Notes under the pieces: model-generated
What the model saw: the letters and a program-made list of their open reading frames with translations, nothing else
Told to the model about the DNA's origin: nothing
Database searches by the model: none
Part shown: piece after piece, positions 47,217 through 57,384 of the stretch
Numbering within the stretch: the stretch's first letter is position 1
How the letters are laid out: the number at the start of each line of letters is the position of its first letter
Assembly (NCBI GenBank): GCA_009911365.1
Contig: QXXF01000023.1
Location: 1-64,000, forward strand
Direction: 5' to 3'
Length of the DNA stretch: 64,000 nucleotides
From: Clostridiales bacterium
GTDB taxonomy: Bacteria; Bacillota; Clostridia; Peptostreptococcales; Anaerovoracaceae
Position numbers and translations under genes: made by a program

Positions 47217-48863
47217 TCATTTTACCCATTGCTTGTTACGCATAGGCTTACCATGACCAAAATGAATGGTCCTGTTGCCCATGCCGCCCACATATTTCTC
47301 GATGACGCATTCATGAGAGTCAGTTTTTTTGTCATAGTTGATTGCCACCAGCAGAATATCTCCAGTGTAATCCTTGATCCAATCGGCATATTGCTTGTCT
47401 TTGATCTGCTGGATCGCACTTTTGGCAGATTGATTCCACTTTAATTCGATCAAAAGCGCAGGTCGATCTGTGTTCCGCAGAGGAAGATAGACCACATCTG
47501 CGAAGCCCCTGCCGCTGGGCAGTTCCCGGATGGGTTTCATGTAATAGGCCTGTGCGCTGGAGTACGCTGCGTAGAGTGCGCAAGCCAATGAATTCTCATT
47601 GTTGTAACTGAGGATCGAAGACATGTCTTTGCGGGCTTCGGCCACACCTGCCGCCACTGCTTCCGCATCCATGTCCCATGTGCTTTTCAGCAGTTCTTCC
47701 GAACGATTCAGGACTTCCATCAGATTCCCCCAGCCGCCCACTTTAATAGCACGCATGAATTCCTGTGAGATTTCCTGGTTAGGAATAAAGACCCGCCCGG
47801 TCCGTTCATCATAAGTCAGATATCCGAGATGGAGCAGCAGAGTTAGCACATCGTCTTTTGTATGAAAGGTGGTCATGTCGTTTTGGAACGTGGTGGGATC
47901 GATCTGGCATTGGCCGCCTGCCAGCATCTGGATCACCGCTTCCCGGAGGCCGTCAAAGTTTCGCTCGATGTAAACTTTTAATGCTTCGTAAGTCTCTGTG
48001 CCAGTCCAATAACTTTTAAATTTTTTCCAAGTCAAAACGTCCACCACGGATTTCGGGTTGTAGATATGGGAATCTTCCAATTGATAGCCATCATACCACT
48101 TTTTTATCTCAGTGAAATCCACGCCGTGTTCCGCGCACTGTTCTCTCGTCTCTTTTTCAGTAAATCCAAAATATTCACTGAGATTTTTGGGATCTGTGAC
48201 GGAATATTCGTCAAAGAGGTTAAGCGCCGAGTGCTCGCCGTATTTTTTGATGGGCAGGATACCGGTCATGTAGGCCAGCTCCACATACTCCGCGCCTTTG
48301 AACAGCCCTCTTAAAAAATCCAAGTAGTTTTTTTGAACGCCTTCCTGTTCTTTAGCTAGTCGGAACACGCAGTCCCATTCATCAATGATGAAGACGAAAC
48401 CTTCTCCTGTGCGTGTGTAAATTTGCTTCAAAACACCTGGCAGGCCGTATTCATCCGCTTTGAAGCAATCTCCGAATTCCTCCCGGAGTTCCTCAATGAT
48501 CATATCTTGAATCTTGTTGATAAAAATATTGAGATGGGATTCATGGAACAAAAATTGCTGCACGTCAAAACGGATCACATTATGCTGATTCAGATGCGTC
48601 GCAAAAGATACAGCCTCCGTAGCCTGCTTTCCTGCGAACAGACTGCTGGAATCGCAGCCCTTACTGTAGTATGCGACCAGCATGTCCGCTGCCATGGATT
48701 TTCCAAATCGGCGGGGGCGGCTGACACACATGTTTTTCCGCTGTGTATTTAGGATCCCGTTGATGTAATGGATCAAGGGGCTTTTATCCACATAGATCGG
48801 GGAATTTACAGCTTGTTTAAATGATTGATTTCCGGGATTTACATAAATACCCATCTTTTCCAC
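47217..48863 (-). CDS. AAA-ATPase-like / PD-(D/E)XK nuclease-like protein (type 2)
   Basis: The 548-residue protein belongs to a second subgroup of the same AAA-ATPase_like/PDDEXK_9 family. It has MGIYVNPGNQSF, YVDKSPLIHYIN, Walker A-like VSRPRRFGKSMAADML (near 48-63), Walker B FVFIIDEWDCVF, TGILPIKKYGEHSALN and a C-terminal nuclease core GRGFADVVYLPL ... ALLIELKWNQSAKSAIQQI (D...ExK). It is the only intact type-2 copy here; deleted relatives lie at 44007 and 46063. The function is unknown. The start could be the first Met or MGIYV three codons on. The 190 bases beyond its start hold nothing recognisable. Confidence 0.87.
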   Translation of the reverse strand: MEKMGIYVNPGNQSFKQAVNSPIYVDKSPLIHYINGILNTQRKNMCVSRPRRFGKSMAADMLVAYYSKGCDSSSLFAGKQATEAVSFATHLNQHNVIRFDVQQFLFHESHLNIFINKIQDMIIEELREEFGDCFKADEYGLPGVLKQIYTRTGEGFVFIIDEWDCVFRLAKEQEGVQKNYLDFLRGLFKGAEYVELAYMTGILPIKKYGEHSALNLFDEYSVTDPKNLSEYFGFTEKETREQCAEHGVDFTEIKKWYDGYQLEDSHIYNPKSVVDVLTWKKFKSYWTGTETYEALKVYIERNFDGLREAVIQMLAGGQCQIDPTTFQNDMTTFHTKDDVLTLLLHLGYLTYDERTGRVFIPNQEISQEFMRAIKVGGWGNLMEVLNRSEELLKSTWDMDAEAVAAGVAEARKDMSSILSYNNENSLACALYAAYSSAQAYYMKPIRELPSGRGFADVVYLPLRNTDRPALLIELKWNQSAKSAIQQIKDKQYADWIKDYTGDILLVAINYDKKTDSHECVIEKYVGGMGNRTIHFGHGKPMRNKQWVK

Positions 48864-49054
48864 GGCTCCTTTCTATGACTTTCTAACAACATGGGGTTAT
48901 CAGCGACTCTACTAAAAGTATATCCTATTTTTTGCGTGATGCAATGCCTGATTTTATTTTTTGCGATATTATCACAAATGGCAAAGCATAATATATTCTT
49001 CATTGTTGACATGTCCGTATTTCTTTATTATGGGGCTTCCCAAGAAACAAGGCC

Positions 49055-50500
49055 CTAAATATGGAGCTGTTTTCCCCCGGCTTGCTCATAAAAGCGGTGG
49101 GAAATAGAGAGCACGGTCCGATTTTGTGAAGCCTTTCTCAAAGCGGCGAGAACGGTTTGCTCCGTGTCAGCGTCCAAATTGGCGGTAATTTCGTCCAGCA
49201 ACAAGATCTCCGGCTGGGCGGCGATTGTCCTGGCGATGGAAAGCAGCTGTGCCTGCCCTTGAGAGAACAAATCAGGAGCATATGTTGTCTGATATCCGTC
49301 TGGAAGCAAGGCAATGGCATGATGAAGTCCAACGACTCTGGCAGCGGATTCCACCATGTCTGGTTTGATGGTTTCATCAAAAAGCCTGATCTGATCAGCC
49401 ACTGTTCCTGGGACAGGATGGAAAGTCTGCTCAACATAACCGAAAATCCTGCGTTTGGCGAAATCCGGAATCAACGCCGCTTCCTGGCCGTGGATACGCA
49501 CATGGCCGCTTTGAGGTTGATACTGCCCTAACAAAAGTTTAAAAATCGTGCTTTTTCCCGCACCAGTGCGACCGATCAGGGTCAGATGCTCGCCGGGAAG
49601 CAATTGGAAACTTAGATCATGAAGGACTTCCTGTTCAGACACATATCCAAAACAGACATCTTTCAGTTCCACGCAGGGAGCATCCTCGATAAATCGCGGC
49701 CCTTCATCAGTATCCCAGCGTTCTGGCTGAGCGAGAAATTCATCGATACGATGGACACCGGCAACAGCGGACTGAATGGTCTGGATCTCCATGCCAATGC
49801 TTTCTAACAGAGAAAATACTTGGGGAATATAGGAAATCATAGCCACTGCCGTGCCCACGGACATTCCGAAAAAGGTTTTCACCACTGGAATGCCAGTGGC
49901 TGATAGAATCAGGACTGCTGCTGTCACCACTGCGTTGAAAAGCAGGATAACAGGCGAATAGATGGCATCAAAAAAGTTTGTTTTCTTCATGGCAGCATAA
50001 CTCTCACCAATGTAACCACTGTACCGCTGTTCCATGTATTCCTCTTTCTCAAGAGTATGAATGGTGCGAATGTTATGAATGGTTTCAGGGACATGATTGG
50101 CCGCCTTTGCCACCGCGTTTCGATTTTCCACCTGCGCTTTTAGGGATCGTTTTTGAACGAACCGAGTGAAGGCGAAGATCACAGGCACCAATAAGAGCAG
50201 CATCAGCACCAGGCCAGGATTCTTTCCGCCAATGATCACAAAGATGCCCACCACCTTGCAAAGATCCGCCGCTATGCTGATGATCCCAGAAGTAAAGAGC
50301 GTTTCCACAGTGTCCACATCGCCAACAAAGCGGGAGACGGCCGCGCCAGGTTCCAGTTTCGTCAAACGATCAGCAGTAAGGCGGGAAAGTTTGTCGCTCA
50401 ATGCCCGCCGCAAATTCCCAGTGACGCATTGTCCAAGCAGCGTCAGCCCCTTTGAGCAGCGAAGGGTTTGGAAAATGACAGACCTGGTGTTTCGTTTCAT
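49055..50500 (-). pseudogene. ABC exporter half-transporter 2, transmembrane part deleted
   Basis: The 481-residue product keeps a full nucleotide-binding domain: Walker A GRTGAGKST, a signature-like FSQGQAQLLSIART, Walker B ILLLDEITANLD, and the H-loop ISHRF. It also keeps the later exporter helices with SRFVGDVDTVETLF. After the first helix (TLRCSKGLTLLGQC) it jumps directly to RRALSDKLSRL, so roughly 100 residues with the next helices are missing. The ATG at 50500 has AGGAG nine bases upstream and lies inside the end of the preceding ABC gene. A folded, working exporter is unlikely. Confidence 0.75.
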
Positions 50501-52122
50501 AGTTTTTTTCTCCTGCGGCCTGCGCTGCATAAAGGTCTCGATAAAGGGGGCTGCGCTTCACCCATGTACTGTGATCAGCCGCCTCTGCCCTGCTGTTTTC
50601 TAACCAGATGACTCCGTCCAATTCTGGAAAAAGGTAAAGCCGGTGGGAAATCAGAAGAACAATGCTGTCTTTCGCATGCTGCCGTAGATTGGCATAAACC
50701 TTTTGCTCTGTTTCCCGATCGAGCGCAGAAAAGGGATCATCTAAAATCATGAGAGGCTTTAGATGCGCGAGAGTTCGAGCTAGTGCCAGCCGCTGCTGCT
50801 GACCACCGGAAAGAAGCAGGCCGCTGGTGCCAATTTTAGTGTAGATGTCGTCTGGCATAGCTGCCACTTCCGCGTCTAGTTCCACGGCGTTCAGATATTT
50901 CCACGCATCGCCATGATCTCCCAAAAGCAAATTGTTTTCAATGGTGTCGCTTAGCAGCTCCGGATCATGACCCAAATAACCCACGGCTCATTTGGGTGGG
51001 AGCTCCCTTGTGCCAAACCGTATGGTCCCGATATGTGCGTTTTCCCGCAAAAATACTTTGCCCAAAGTGGATTTTCCACAGGCCACAGGGCCAGTGACGC
51101 CGATGACTTGTCCCGGATCGGCGGTGCGCCTAATTATTATATATGAAGCGTCTGACACGGGATGTTTTTGGAAGTGCTATCCTTCGGGACAGACCGCATC
51201 AAGGGGCGAATCCGAGTCCATGACACTTCTGCCTTGTGGACGGAATTAAAAAGATTCGCTGCTTTGGAAGCTTTAAGGGATAGTTTTCCATAGCAGGACA
51301 GATATGCCGTGAAAATGCCGATATCCCAGATACGGGCTTGCGCTTTCTGACCGCCCAGATAAAGGATCATTATCACGCCGACCATGGAAATCACATGATA
51401 AAGGGGCGGCATAGCGCTGATCCAAACTTGAGAACGCACAGCGGCGGACTCGTAATCCCGAACAGCTTCCTCGTAGTGTGCGTTCCGTTCCCTCTCACAG
51501 CTGTACGTTCGATAAGTCATGCGGTTTCCAATTTGGTCCATAGTGGCGGAGTTGAGCCGGGAAGCACTTTTCTTATAAGCCGCGCTTGTCCGCTGGATGA
51601 CAGTTTTCATCTTTTCCGCGATCCCATAGGCCATGGACGGAAAAATCAGACACAGAGTCGCCAGTCATAATACAAGAGCATTCCCGCATAACTGATCATG
51701 GCGATGCCAGTGTCAAAAATTTCGGTAGTGAATTTGCGCATCCCTTCCGTGCAGGCATCCACATCGAAGATGGCCTTCGTTATCATGGAACCAACGGATT
51801 CGCTTTCCAGTTCTGACTTGGAGCTATGAACCAAGTTGCGATACAGCACTTGCTTCATACGGCGATTGGTGTTATTCGCGAAGCGGCGGACTTAAAACTT
51901 TTTGACATATCGGGCGGTCTGCACAGCGGTGATTGCCATATCCCGGAACGTCTTGCTGCCATTGAAAATATCCAGCAGGCATTGCGCAAGCCTTCCTTCA
52001 AAAAGCGGCCCTGCGAGCAGGCACAAATTATACAGTAGACCTGAAATCGTGACAATCAAGAGCGACCGCCATTCAGCTCAGAAATAAGTGCGGACCCTTC
52101 CTGGGTCAAATGGTTTTTTCAT
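50484..52122 (-). pseudogene. ABC exporter half-transporter 1, multiply broken
   Basis: Frame pieces from MKKPFDPGRVRTYF (start 52122) through SLLIVTISGLLYNLCLLAGP, the helices at 51858-51646 and 51634-51137, and the nucleotide-binding domain (GPVACGKST, LLSGGQQQRLALART, LMILDDPFSALD, SHRLYLFP) make one exporter gene. It carries a TGA at codon 15, a TAA near 51897, frameshifts around 51640 and 51140, and a TGA near 50988-50990. With the following gene it would have formed a heterodimeric BmrC/BmrD-like pair. Both members are decayed. Confidence 0.8.
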
Positions 52123-52231
52123 CAATAAATCCCTCGTTTCCCTTGATGATTTCAAAACTATTGAACCGTTTTTAGCACCATATGGCAATTATAAAATAGT
52201 GCGGAGTTCTTCCGTTCATTCTTTATAGGTA

Positions 52232-52310
52232 AGTAGGAAATATCCTTTGCCATATTTCCGGAGCTTCAAAGAAAGCCTGCTTATTGTGAGTTGCCATGAC
52301 AAGCCTGCAA
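52232..52310 (+). repeat. Dispersed two-hairpin intergenic repeat, copy F (diverged)
   Basis: GTAGGAAATAT ... ATATTTCCGGA hairpin as in copies A and B. It is followed by a diverged second part, AAGCCTGCTTATTG ... GACAAGCCTGC. Confidence 0.45.
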
Positions 52311-52377
52311 AAATGGTGTCACTTTCGCATGTTCTATGGTAAAATCAATGAAAAGGGATGAAACAGGGAGGAAAACC

Positions 52378-54075
52378 ATGGCAAGAACAGTAGGGATCGG
52401 ACACCAAGATTTCGAGACAGTACGAAAAGAAGGTATTTTTTATATTGACAAAACGGATTTCATACGGCAGTGGTGGGAGGCGAAGGATCAAGTGACGCTG
52501 ATCACCCGGCCCAGGCGGTTCGGAAAGACGCTGAACATGAGCACGCTGGAAAAATTCTTTTCCACGGATTACGCAGGGAGAAGCGACCTCTTCGAAAGCC
52601 TTTCCATTTGGGAAGACGAAACTTACCGGCTGCTGCAGGGGACTTACCCGGTGATTTTTCTCAGCTTCGCCGGCGTGAAGGATCGCTCTTTTTCTCAGGC
52701 CAGGGAAAGCGTTTGCCGACTCATTAAAGAGGCTTACAATCGCTTCGATTTTTTGCTGGATAGTGGACTTTTGAACGAGGACGAGAAAAAAGATTTCAAA
52801 AAAATATCGGAAGACATGGAAGACAGCAGGGCCGCCTCTTCCATTAGGGCCTTGTCCGATTACCTGTCCCGTTATCATAAAAAGAAGACCATCGTCCTGC
52901 TGGACGAATACGACACCCCCATGCAGGAAGCCTTTGCGTGTGGCTATTGGGACGACATGGCGGCCTTCACCAGAGGGCTCTTCAATTTCACGTTCAAAAC
53001 CAATCCCTACCTGGAACGGGCTGTCATGACGGGGATCACCAGGGTCAGCAGGGAATCCATTTTTTCCGACTTGAACAATTTGAAAGTGGTGACCACCACC
53101 TCCAACAAATACGCCGATTGCTTCGGCTTCACGGAGGAGGAGGTCTTCGCCGCCTTGGACGAACAGGGCATGTCAGATAGAAAAAACGAAGTGAAGGCCT
53201 GATACGACGGCTTCACTTTCGGGGACAAGACCGACATTTACAACCCCTGGTCCATCATCAACTATTTGGACACTGGGAAAGTGGGGGCTTACTGGGCCAA
53301 TTCCAGTTCCAACGGCTTGGTGGGAAAGCTGATTCGAGAGGGCAGCAAAACGGTGAAGCTGCGGTTCCAGCGGTTGCTGGAGGGTGGGACCATCGTCACG
53401 GAGTTGGACGAACAGATCGTGTACGGCGAACTGGACGGGGATGAGTCCGCCATCTGGAGCCTGCTGCTGGCCAGCGGCTACTTGAAAGTGGTTCATAAGG
53501 AAGAGGAAACCGGAGAGGACGAATGGGACGATCCCAAATACGCATTGGCCTTGACCAACCTGGAAACCCGGCGCATGTTCCGCTCCATGGTGCGAAGCTG
53601 GTTCAAAAAAGGGTCGGCCAATTACAACGACTTCATCCAGGTGCTCCTTTCCGGCGACCTAGAAGCCATGAACGCCTACATGAACGATGTGGCTCTAGCC
53701 ACTTTCAGCCATTTCGACACGGGGAAGAAGCCTTCAAAATCCGAACCGGAACGCTTCTATCATGGCTTCGTGCTGGGTTTGATGGTGGAACTCTCCGGCA
53801 GGTACGCCTTGACTTCCAACCGGGAGAGCGGGTTCGGCAGGTACGACGTGACGCTGGAGCCATTGGATCGAGAGGACGACGCGATGATCTTGGAATTCAA
53901 GGTTTTTCAGCCCAAGAAAGAAAAAGACCTGGAAGAAACGGCCCAGGCGGCCCTGGTCCAGATCGAGGAAAAGCGGTACGCCGCTGCTCTGGAAGCCAAA
54001 GGGATTCCAGCAACGAAGATTCGTAAGTATGGTTTTGCCTTTGAAGGTCAGAACGTGTTGATCCAAGGCAATTAA
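52378..54075 (+). pseudogene. AAA-ATPase-like / PD-(D/E)XK protein (paralog 4) with one in-frame TGA
   Basis: A continuous 566-codon frame matches paralogs 2 and 3 throughout, with Walker A-like TRPRRFGKTLNMST, VLLDEYDTPM and the nuclease core [12 protein letters not shown] ... MILEFKV. It is broken only by TGA at 53200-53202, where the relatives have TGG in KAWYDGFTF. The leader (from TATGGTAAAATCAATG to the GGGAGG site) is nearly identical to that of paralog 2 at 40125-40170, showing that promoter and gene were duplicated together. It is probably a young pseudogene. Confidence 0.85.
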
Positions 54076-54294
54076 AAGTGTAAGCATAGAAAAGAGATAA
54101 CAAAGAGGCGATTATGAGAAACAGCGCGGATACGAGACAGAAAATACTGACTTCCTGTGTGGAACTTTTTTAGGAAGCTGTTGGAAAAGGCCTACTGCTC
54201 TATACTTATGATAGTCAGCAGTTGGCATGAACGTATATATTGTGCCCGGAGTGGAGCGATGGATCGGCCGGCACTTGATGATAGAGGGAACAGA

Positions 54295-55677
54295 ATGGAC
54301 AATTTTAACTTGACCTTGCCTGAATGCAAACAGATTTTGGATCACATTTCAGGCCTTGTGGTGATAGATGCCCAAGGAAAGACAAAGTTTCTTTCAAAGG
54401 ATATGATAGAACGGGTTCAGCAGCTGGGCGTATCGAAAGAAGATGCCTGTCGTTATTACGGAAAAGATATCAAAGCCGTCAATCCTGTATCGAAGATTGA
54501 ATCCGCTTTAGATAAAACCGCAAAGCCACAACTCGTGTTTTACCAGACTGTGGGTATAACGGGAGCAGCAGTGATCTATCCTCTCATTGAAGATGGGGAA
54601 TTAATAGGTGCGCTCGATTATGACATCTTGCCTAATGATGTATACATTCGGCGTTTCTTCGATTTAATAACCGAACGATCTTTGAAGGATGATTTGGATT
54701 TTAATACGAACATAGATGAACTAATCAATGACAATTATAACCTTAAATATCGCATACAAGATATTCTCGGTGAAAGCGAGGCAATCAAAAAATTGAAACA
54801 GCGGATCTATGTTTGTGCTGACGCTGATGCGACGATTCTAATAAATGGAGAGACTGGAACAGGAAAAGAGCTTGTGGCGAATGCGATCCATCATATCTCC
54901 AAAAGAGCAAATGGGCCAATGATTGAAATCAACTGTGCCGCAATTCCGGAAAATCTTTTTGAATCTGAGCTTTTCGGATACGAAGAGGGCAGTTTTACAG
55001 GCGCAAAAAAAGGCGGCAGGCAGGGTAAGTTTGAAATGGCTGACAAAGGGACGATTTTCTTAGATGAAATAGATCAGCTACCCATGCACATACAACCCAA
55101 ACTGCTGCGTGTATTACAGGAAAAAGAAATCGACCGGATCGGTGGTGAAAAAATAGAAATCGATATAAGGGTCATAGCGGCTACAAATAAAAACCTGCAA
55201 GAGTTAGTAAGCAGAAATTTATTTCGAGAAGATTTATTTTACCGTTTGAATGTAATAGAACTAAAGGTGCCTCCGCTGCGGGAACGAGCAGAGGATATCA
55301 GACTACTGGCAGACCACAAGCTTCAAACCATAGGGAAAGAGATGAAAGGTATCACAAAAAATGCTATGAAACTTTTAGAGCGGTATCGTTGGCCAGGAAA
55401 CGTCCGTGAATTGTTTAATGTAATCGATAGAAGCGCATATTTTAGCAACAGCGGCTGGATAGAAGAAGATGATTTGCAGGAGATCCTGCCCGCAGAGCAT
55501 ATCAATAAAGCTGCAGAAGAGGTAAAAACGTTGGAAGCAGTGAGGGACGCTGCAGAAAAGGAAGCAATTATAAAAGCTTTAGATCAATATCATGGAAACA
55601 AGTCGAAGGCTGCGGAGGCGCTCGGAGTGACTAGGAGCAATCTATATCATAAAATGAGAAAGAATCACATCGAATAG
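54295..55677 (+). CDS. Sigma-54-dependent transcriptional activator (PAS-AAA-Fis)
   Basis: The 460-residue protein has a PAS-like N-terminal part (ILDHISGLVVIDAQGKTKFLS, about 10-110). The sigma-54 AAA+ domain has Walker A GETGTGKE (near 185-192), the complete contact loop EGSFTGAKKGG and Walker B GTIFLDEIDQ. The Fis-type C-terminus is YHGNKSKAAEALGVTRSNLYHKM. ATG 54295 is preferred: GAGGG precedes it and the upstream frame (from 54157) is not protein-like. It faces a -24/-12 promoter with upstream repeats and so probably activates the symporter-peptidase genes that follow. The 54076-54294 gap shows no other element. Confidence 0.9.
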   Translation: MDNFNLTLPECKQILDHISGLVVIDAQGKTKFLSKDMIERVQQLGVSKEDACRYYGKDIKAVNPVSKIESALDKTAKPQLVFYQTVGITGAAVIYPLIEDGELIGALDYDILPNDVYIRRFFDLITERSLKDDLDFNTNIDELINDNYNLKYRIQDILGESEAIKKLKQRIYVCADADATILINGETGTGKELVANAIHHISKRANGPMIEINCAAIPENLFESELFGYEEGSFTGAKKGGRQGKFEMADKGTIFLDEIDQLPMHIQPKLLRVLQEKEIDRIGGEKIEIDIRVIAATNKNLQELVSRNLFREDLFYRLNVIELKVPPLRERAEDIRLLADHKLQTIGKEMKGITKNAMKLLERYRWPGNVRELFNVIDRSAYFSNSGWIEEDDLQEILPAEHINKAAEEVKTLEAVRDAAEKEAIIKALDQYHGNKSKAAEALGVTRSNLYHKMRKNHIE

Positions 55678-55691
55678 TTGCATTGGAAAAA

Positions 55692-55785
55692 TGTATGATA
55701 TTTTGACACTGACAGAATATCATACAGCTTGAAAAATGGCTATATTACAAGAGAGATGCGGGCCATGTGTATCATATTTTGACAC
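55692..55785 (+). promoter_or_regulatory. Paired direct repeats: probable activator binding sites
   Basis: TGTATGATATTTTGACAC (55692-55709) and TGTATCATATTTTGACAC (55768-55785) differ at one base and lie 76 bases apart, about 50-140 bases upstream of the -24/-12 promoter. Each also sits in a hairpin. The second (CCATGTGT ... ACACATGG plus a T-run to 55797) could terminate the activator gene as well. Confidence 0.7.
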
Positions 55786-55834
55786 ATGGTCTTTTTTTGC
55801 GTTGAGAGTTGTTGAAAGTTCAACCTTTAAGGGT

Positions 55835-55849
55835 TGGCATGATAATTGC
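55835..55849 (+). promoter_or_regulatory. Sigma-54 (-24/-12) promoter of the symporter-peptidase operon
   Basis: TGGCAT-N5-TTGC with ten bases between GG and GC, 90 bases before the ATG at 55940. Confidence 0.78.
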
Positions 55850-55939
55850 TGTAATTATCAATGTTTAAACAATATCCAAATTTCGATATCGAAAAGATGT
55901 AAAAAGCCTTATTGCGTTATTTTAAGGAGGAGTATTCAA

Positions 55940-57373
55940 ATGATGAATCAAACAACTACCAAAATTGGTATTAAAACCAAATTAGGCTATGCTATCGGAC
56001 AAATGGCTGATTCGGCGTCTTTTAACCTTTATTATTGTTTTTTCCTGTATTTTCTTACCGATTTCACAGGAATGAAGCCTGCGCTCGCAGGAATGATTTC
56101 ACTAATTGCTATTTTATGGGATGCGGTCACAGATCCCATTATAGGGTATATATCGGACAATCTCAAATCCAAATATGGAAGAAGGCGGCCGATGATATTG
56201 ACGGGAGCCGTTCCGTATGGCATTTCCGTGTTCCTATTATTCAACAACATTGATTTAGGCGGAAGTGCTCAGTTTTTCTACTTTCTCGCAGTAGCATTGC
56301 TTTTTTGGACATCATTCACCACATATGATATCCCGTATTTTTCCCTGGGAGCAGAACTGAGCGATGATTTTAACGAGAGGACTTCGATTCGCGCATGGTC
56401 GAGCGTATTTATGTATATGGCTTCCATGCTGGCTTCAGCTTTGCCGCCGATCCTCCTTGCGAAAATACAGGAAAGCGGATATTCATCGGATTCCGCATGG
56501 AACTGTATTGGCATTTTGTTTATGGCAATCACGATCATTGCTGGCATGGTATGCTGGAACTTTACACGAGGCAGAGAGTATAAAATAGATTGGTCCAAGG
56601 CTAAGAAAACAGCAAAGGAAAATTTCTTTGTGAATTATATTTCGACTTTTAAACTTAAACCTATGAAGTGGCTCCTTTTATCGATATTTTCGATTGCGCT
56701 GGTCGCAGCGGTCGTAAGCAATACGAGCATATACATGATGGCCCACGTACTGGGATTTTCACCTGAAAAACAATCACTGACATTTATATTGTCGACACTG
56801 ATTAATCTGGCATGGATACCGGCAGTTAATTTCCTGTCACAAAAATACGACAAGAAATACGCATATGCCGGAGCATTAGGTGTCAGTGCGACAACGGCAT
56901 TGATCGTGGTTACCATGGGATACGACATGTACACTTCGATCGTCAGCAATTATGCCCTGTATGTGGTGTTCATGATTGTATCATCATTTGGTACATGTGC
57001 TTTCTGGACGTTATATTTTGCAATGACATACGACCTTTGCGAGGTTGATGAATTTATCAATGGAATGAGAAAAGAAGGTACCATGAGTGCGCTGACATCG
57101 TTTTTTCAAAAACTTGGCGCAGCGGCATTACTTACAGGCATGCTGCTAACCCAGGGTGGATATGACGCATCTTTGGCAGCGCAGACGATGGAAGCAAAAC
57201 ATATGATATTCAACATCTTTAATATAGTGCCACTAATTGGAGTAATCATAGGGATCCTTGCCATTCTGAAATACCCTATGACCAAAAAAAGATTTTATGC
57301 GCTTCTTGAAGCGTTGAAGCTGAAAAGAGAAGGCAAAAAATATAGCACAGATGGATTCGAAGAATTGTTATAA
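55940..57373 (+). CDS. GPH-type cation symporter (MFS)
   Basis: The 477-residue, twelve-helix protein belongs to the MelB-like glycoside-pentoside-hexuronide:cation family. LGYAIGQMADSASFNLYYCFFLYFLTDF opens helix 1 (shown in part), WDAVTDPIIGYISDN and KYGRRRPMIL form the conserved loop 2-3, and NERTSIRAW matches the DERT-type loop. The start is ATG 55940 after AAGGAGGAG; the frame is open from 55736. Being first in an operon with two aminopeptidase-type genes, it may carry small peptides, peptide-like compounds or conjugates rather than sugars. That is inference. Confidence 0.85.
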   Translation: MMNQTTTKIGIKTKLGYAIGQMADSASFNLYYCFFLYFLTDFTGMKPALAGMISLIAILWDAVTDPIIGYISDNLKSKYGRRRPMILTGAVPYGISVFLLFNNIDLGGSAQFFYFLAVALLFWTSFTTYDIPYFSLGAELSDDFNERTSIRAWSSVFMYMASMLASALPPILLAKIQESGYSSDSAWNCIGILFMAITIIAGMVCWNFTRGREYKIDWSKAKKTAKENFFVNYISTFKLKPMKWLLLSIFSIALVAAVVSNTSIYMMAHVLGFSPEKQSLTFILSTLINLAWIPAVNFLSQKYDKKYAYAGALGVSATTALIVVTMGYDMYTSIVSNYALYVVFMIVSSFGTCAFWTLYFAMTYDLCEVDEFINGMRKEGTMSALTSFFQKLGAAALLTGMLLTQGGYDASLAAQTMEAKHMIFNIFNIVPLIGVIIGILAILKYPMTKKRFYALLEALKLKREGKKYSTDGFEELL

Positions 57374-57384
57374 AAAGGAAAGGT

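Noticed and set aside
37684-53202. Genome-wide reassignment of TGA to an amino acid
   Set aside because: TGA ends several well-conserved genes at the expected place, for example mnmG at 25445-25447.
38425-54075. The AAA-ATPase/nuclease copies as transposases or part of an insertion sequence
   Set aside because: No terminal inverted repeats or target duplications were seen at the copies by eye, and the domains are not those of known transposases.
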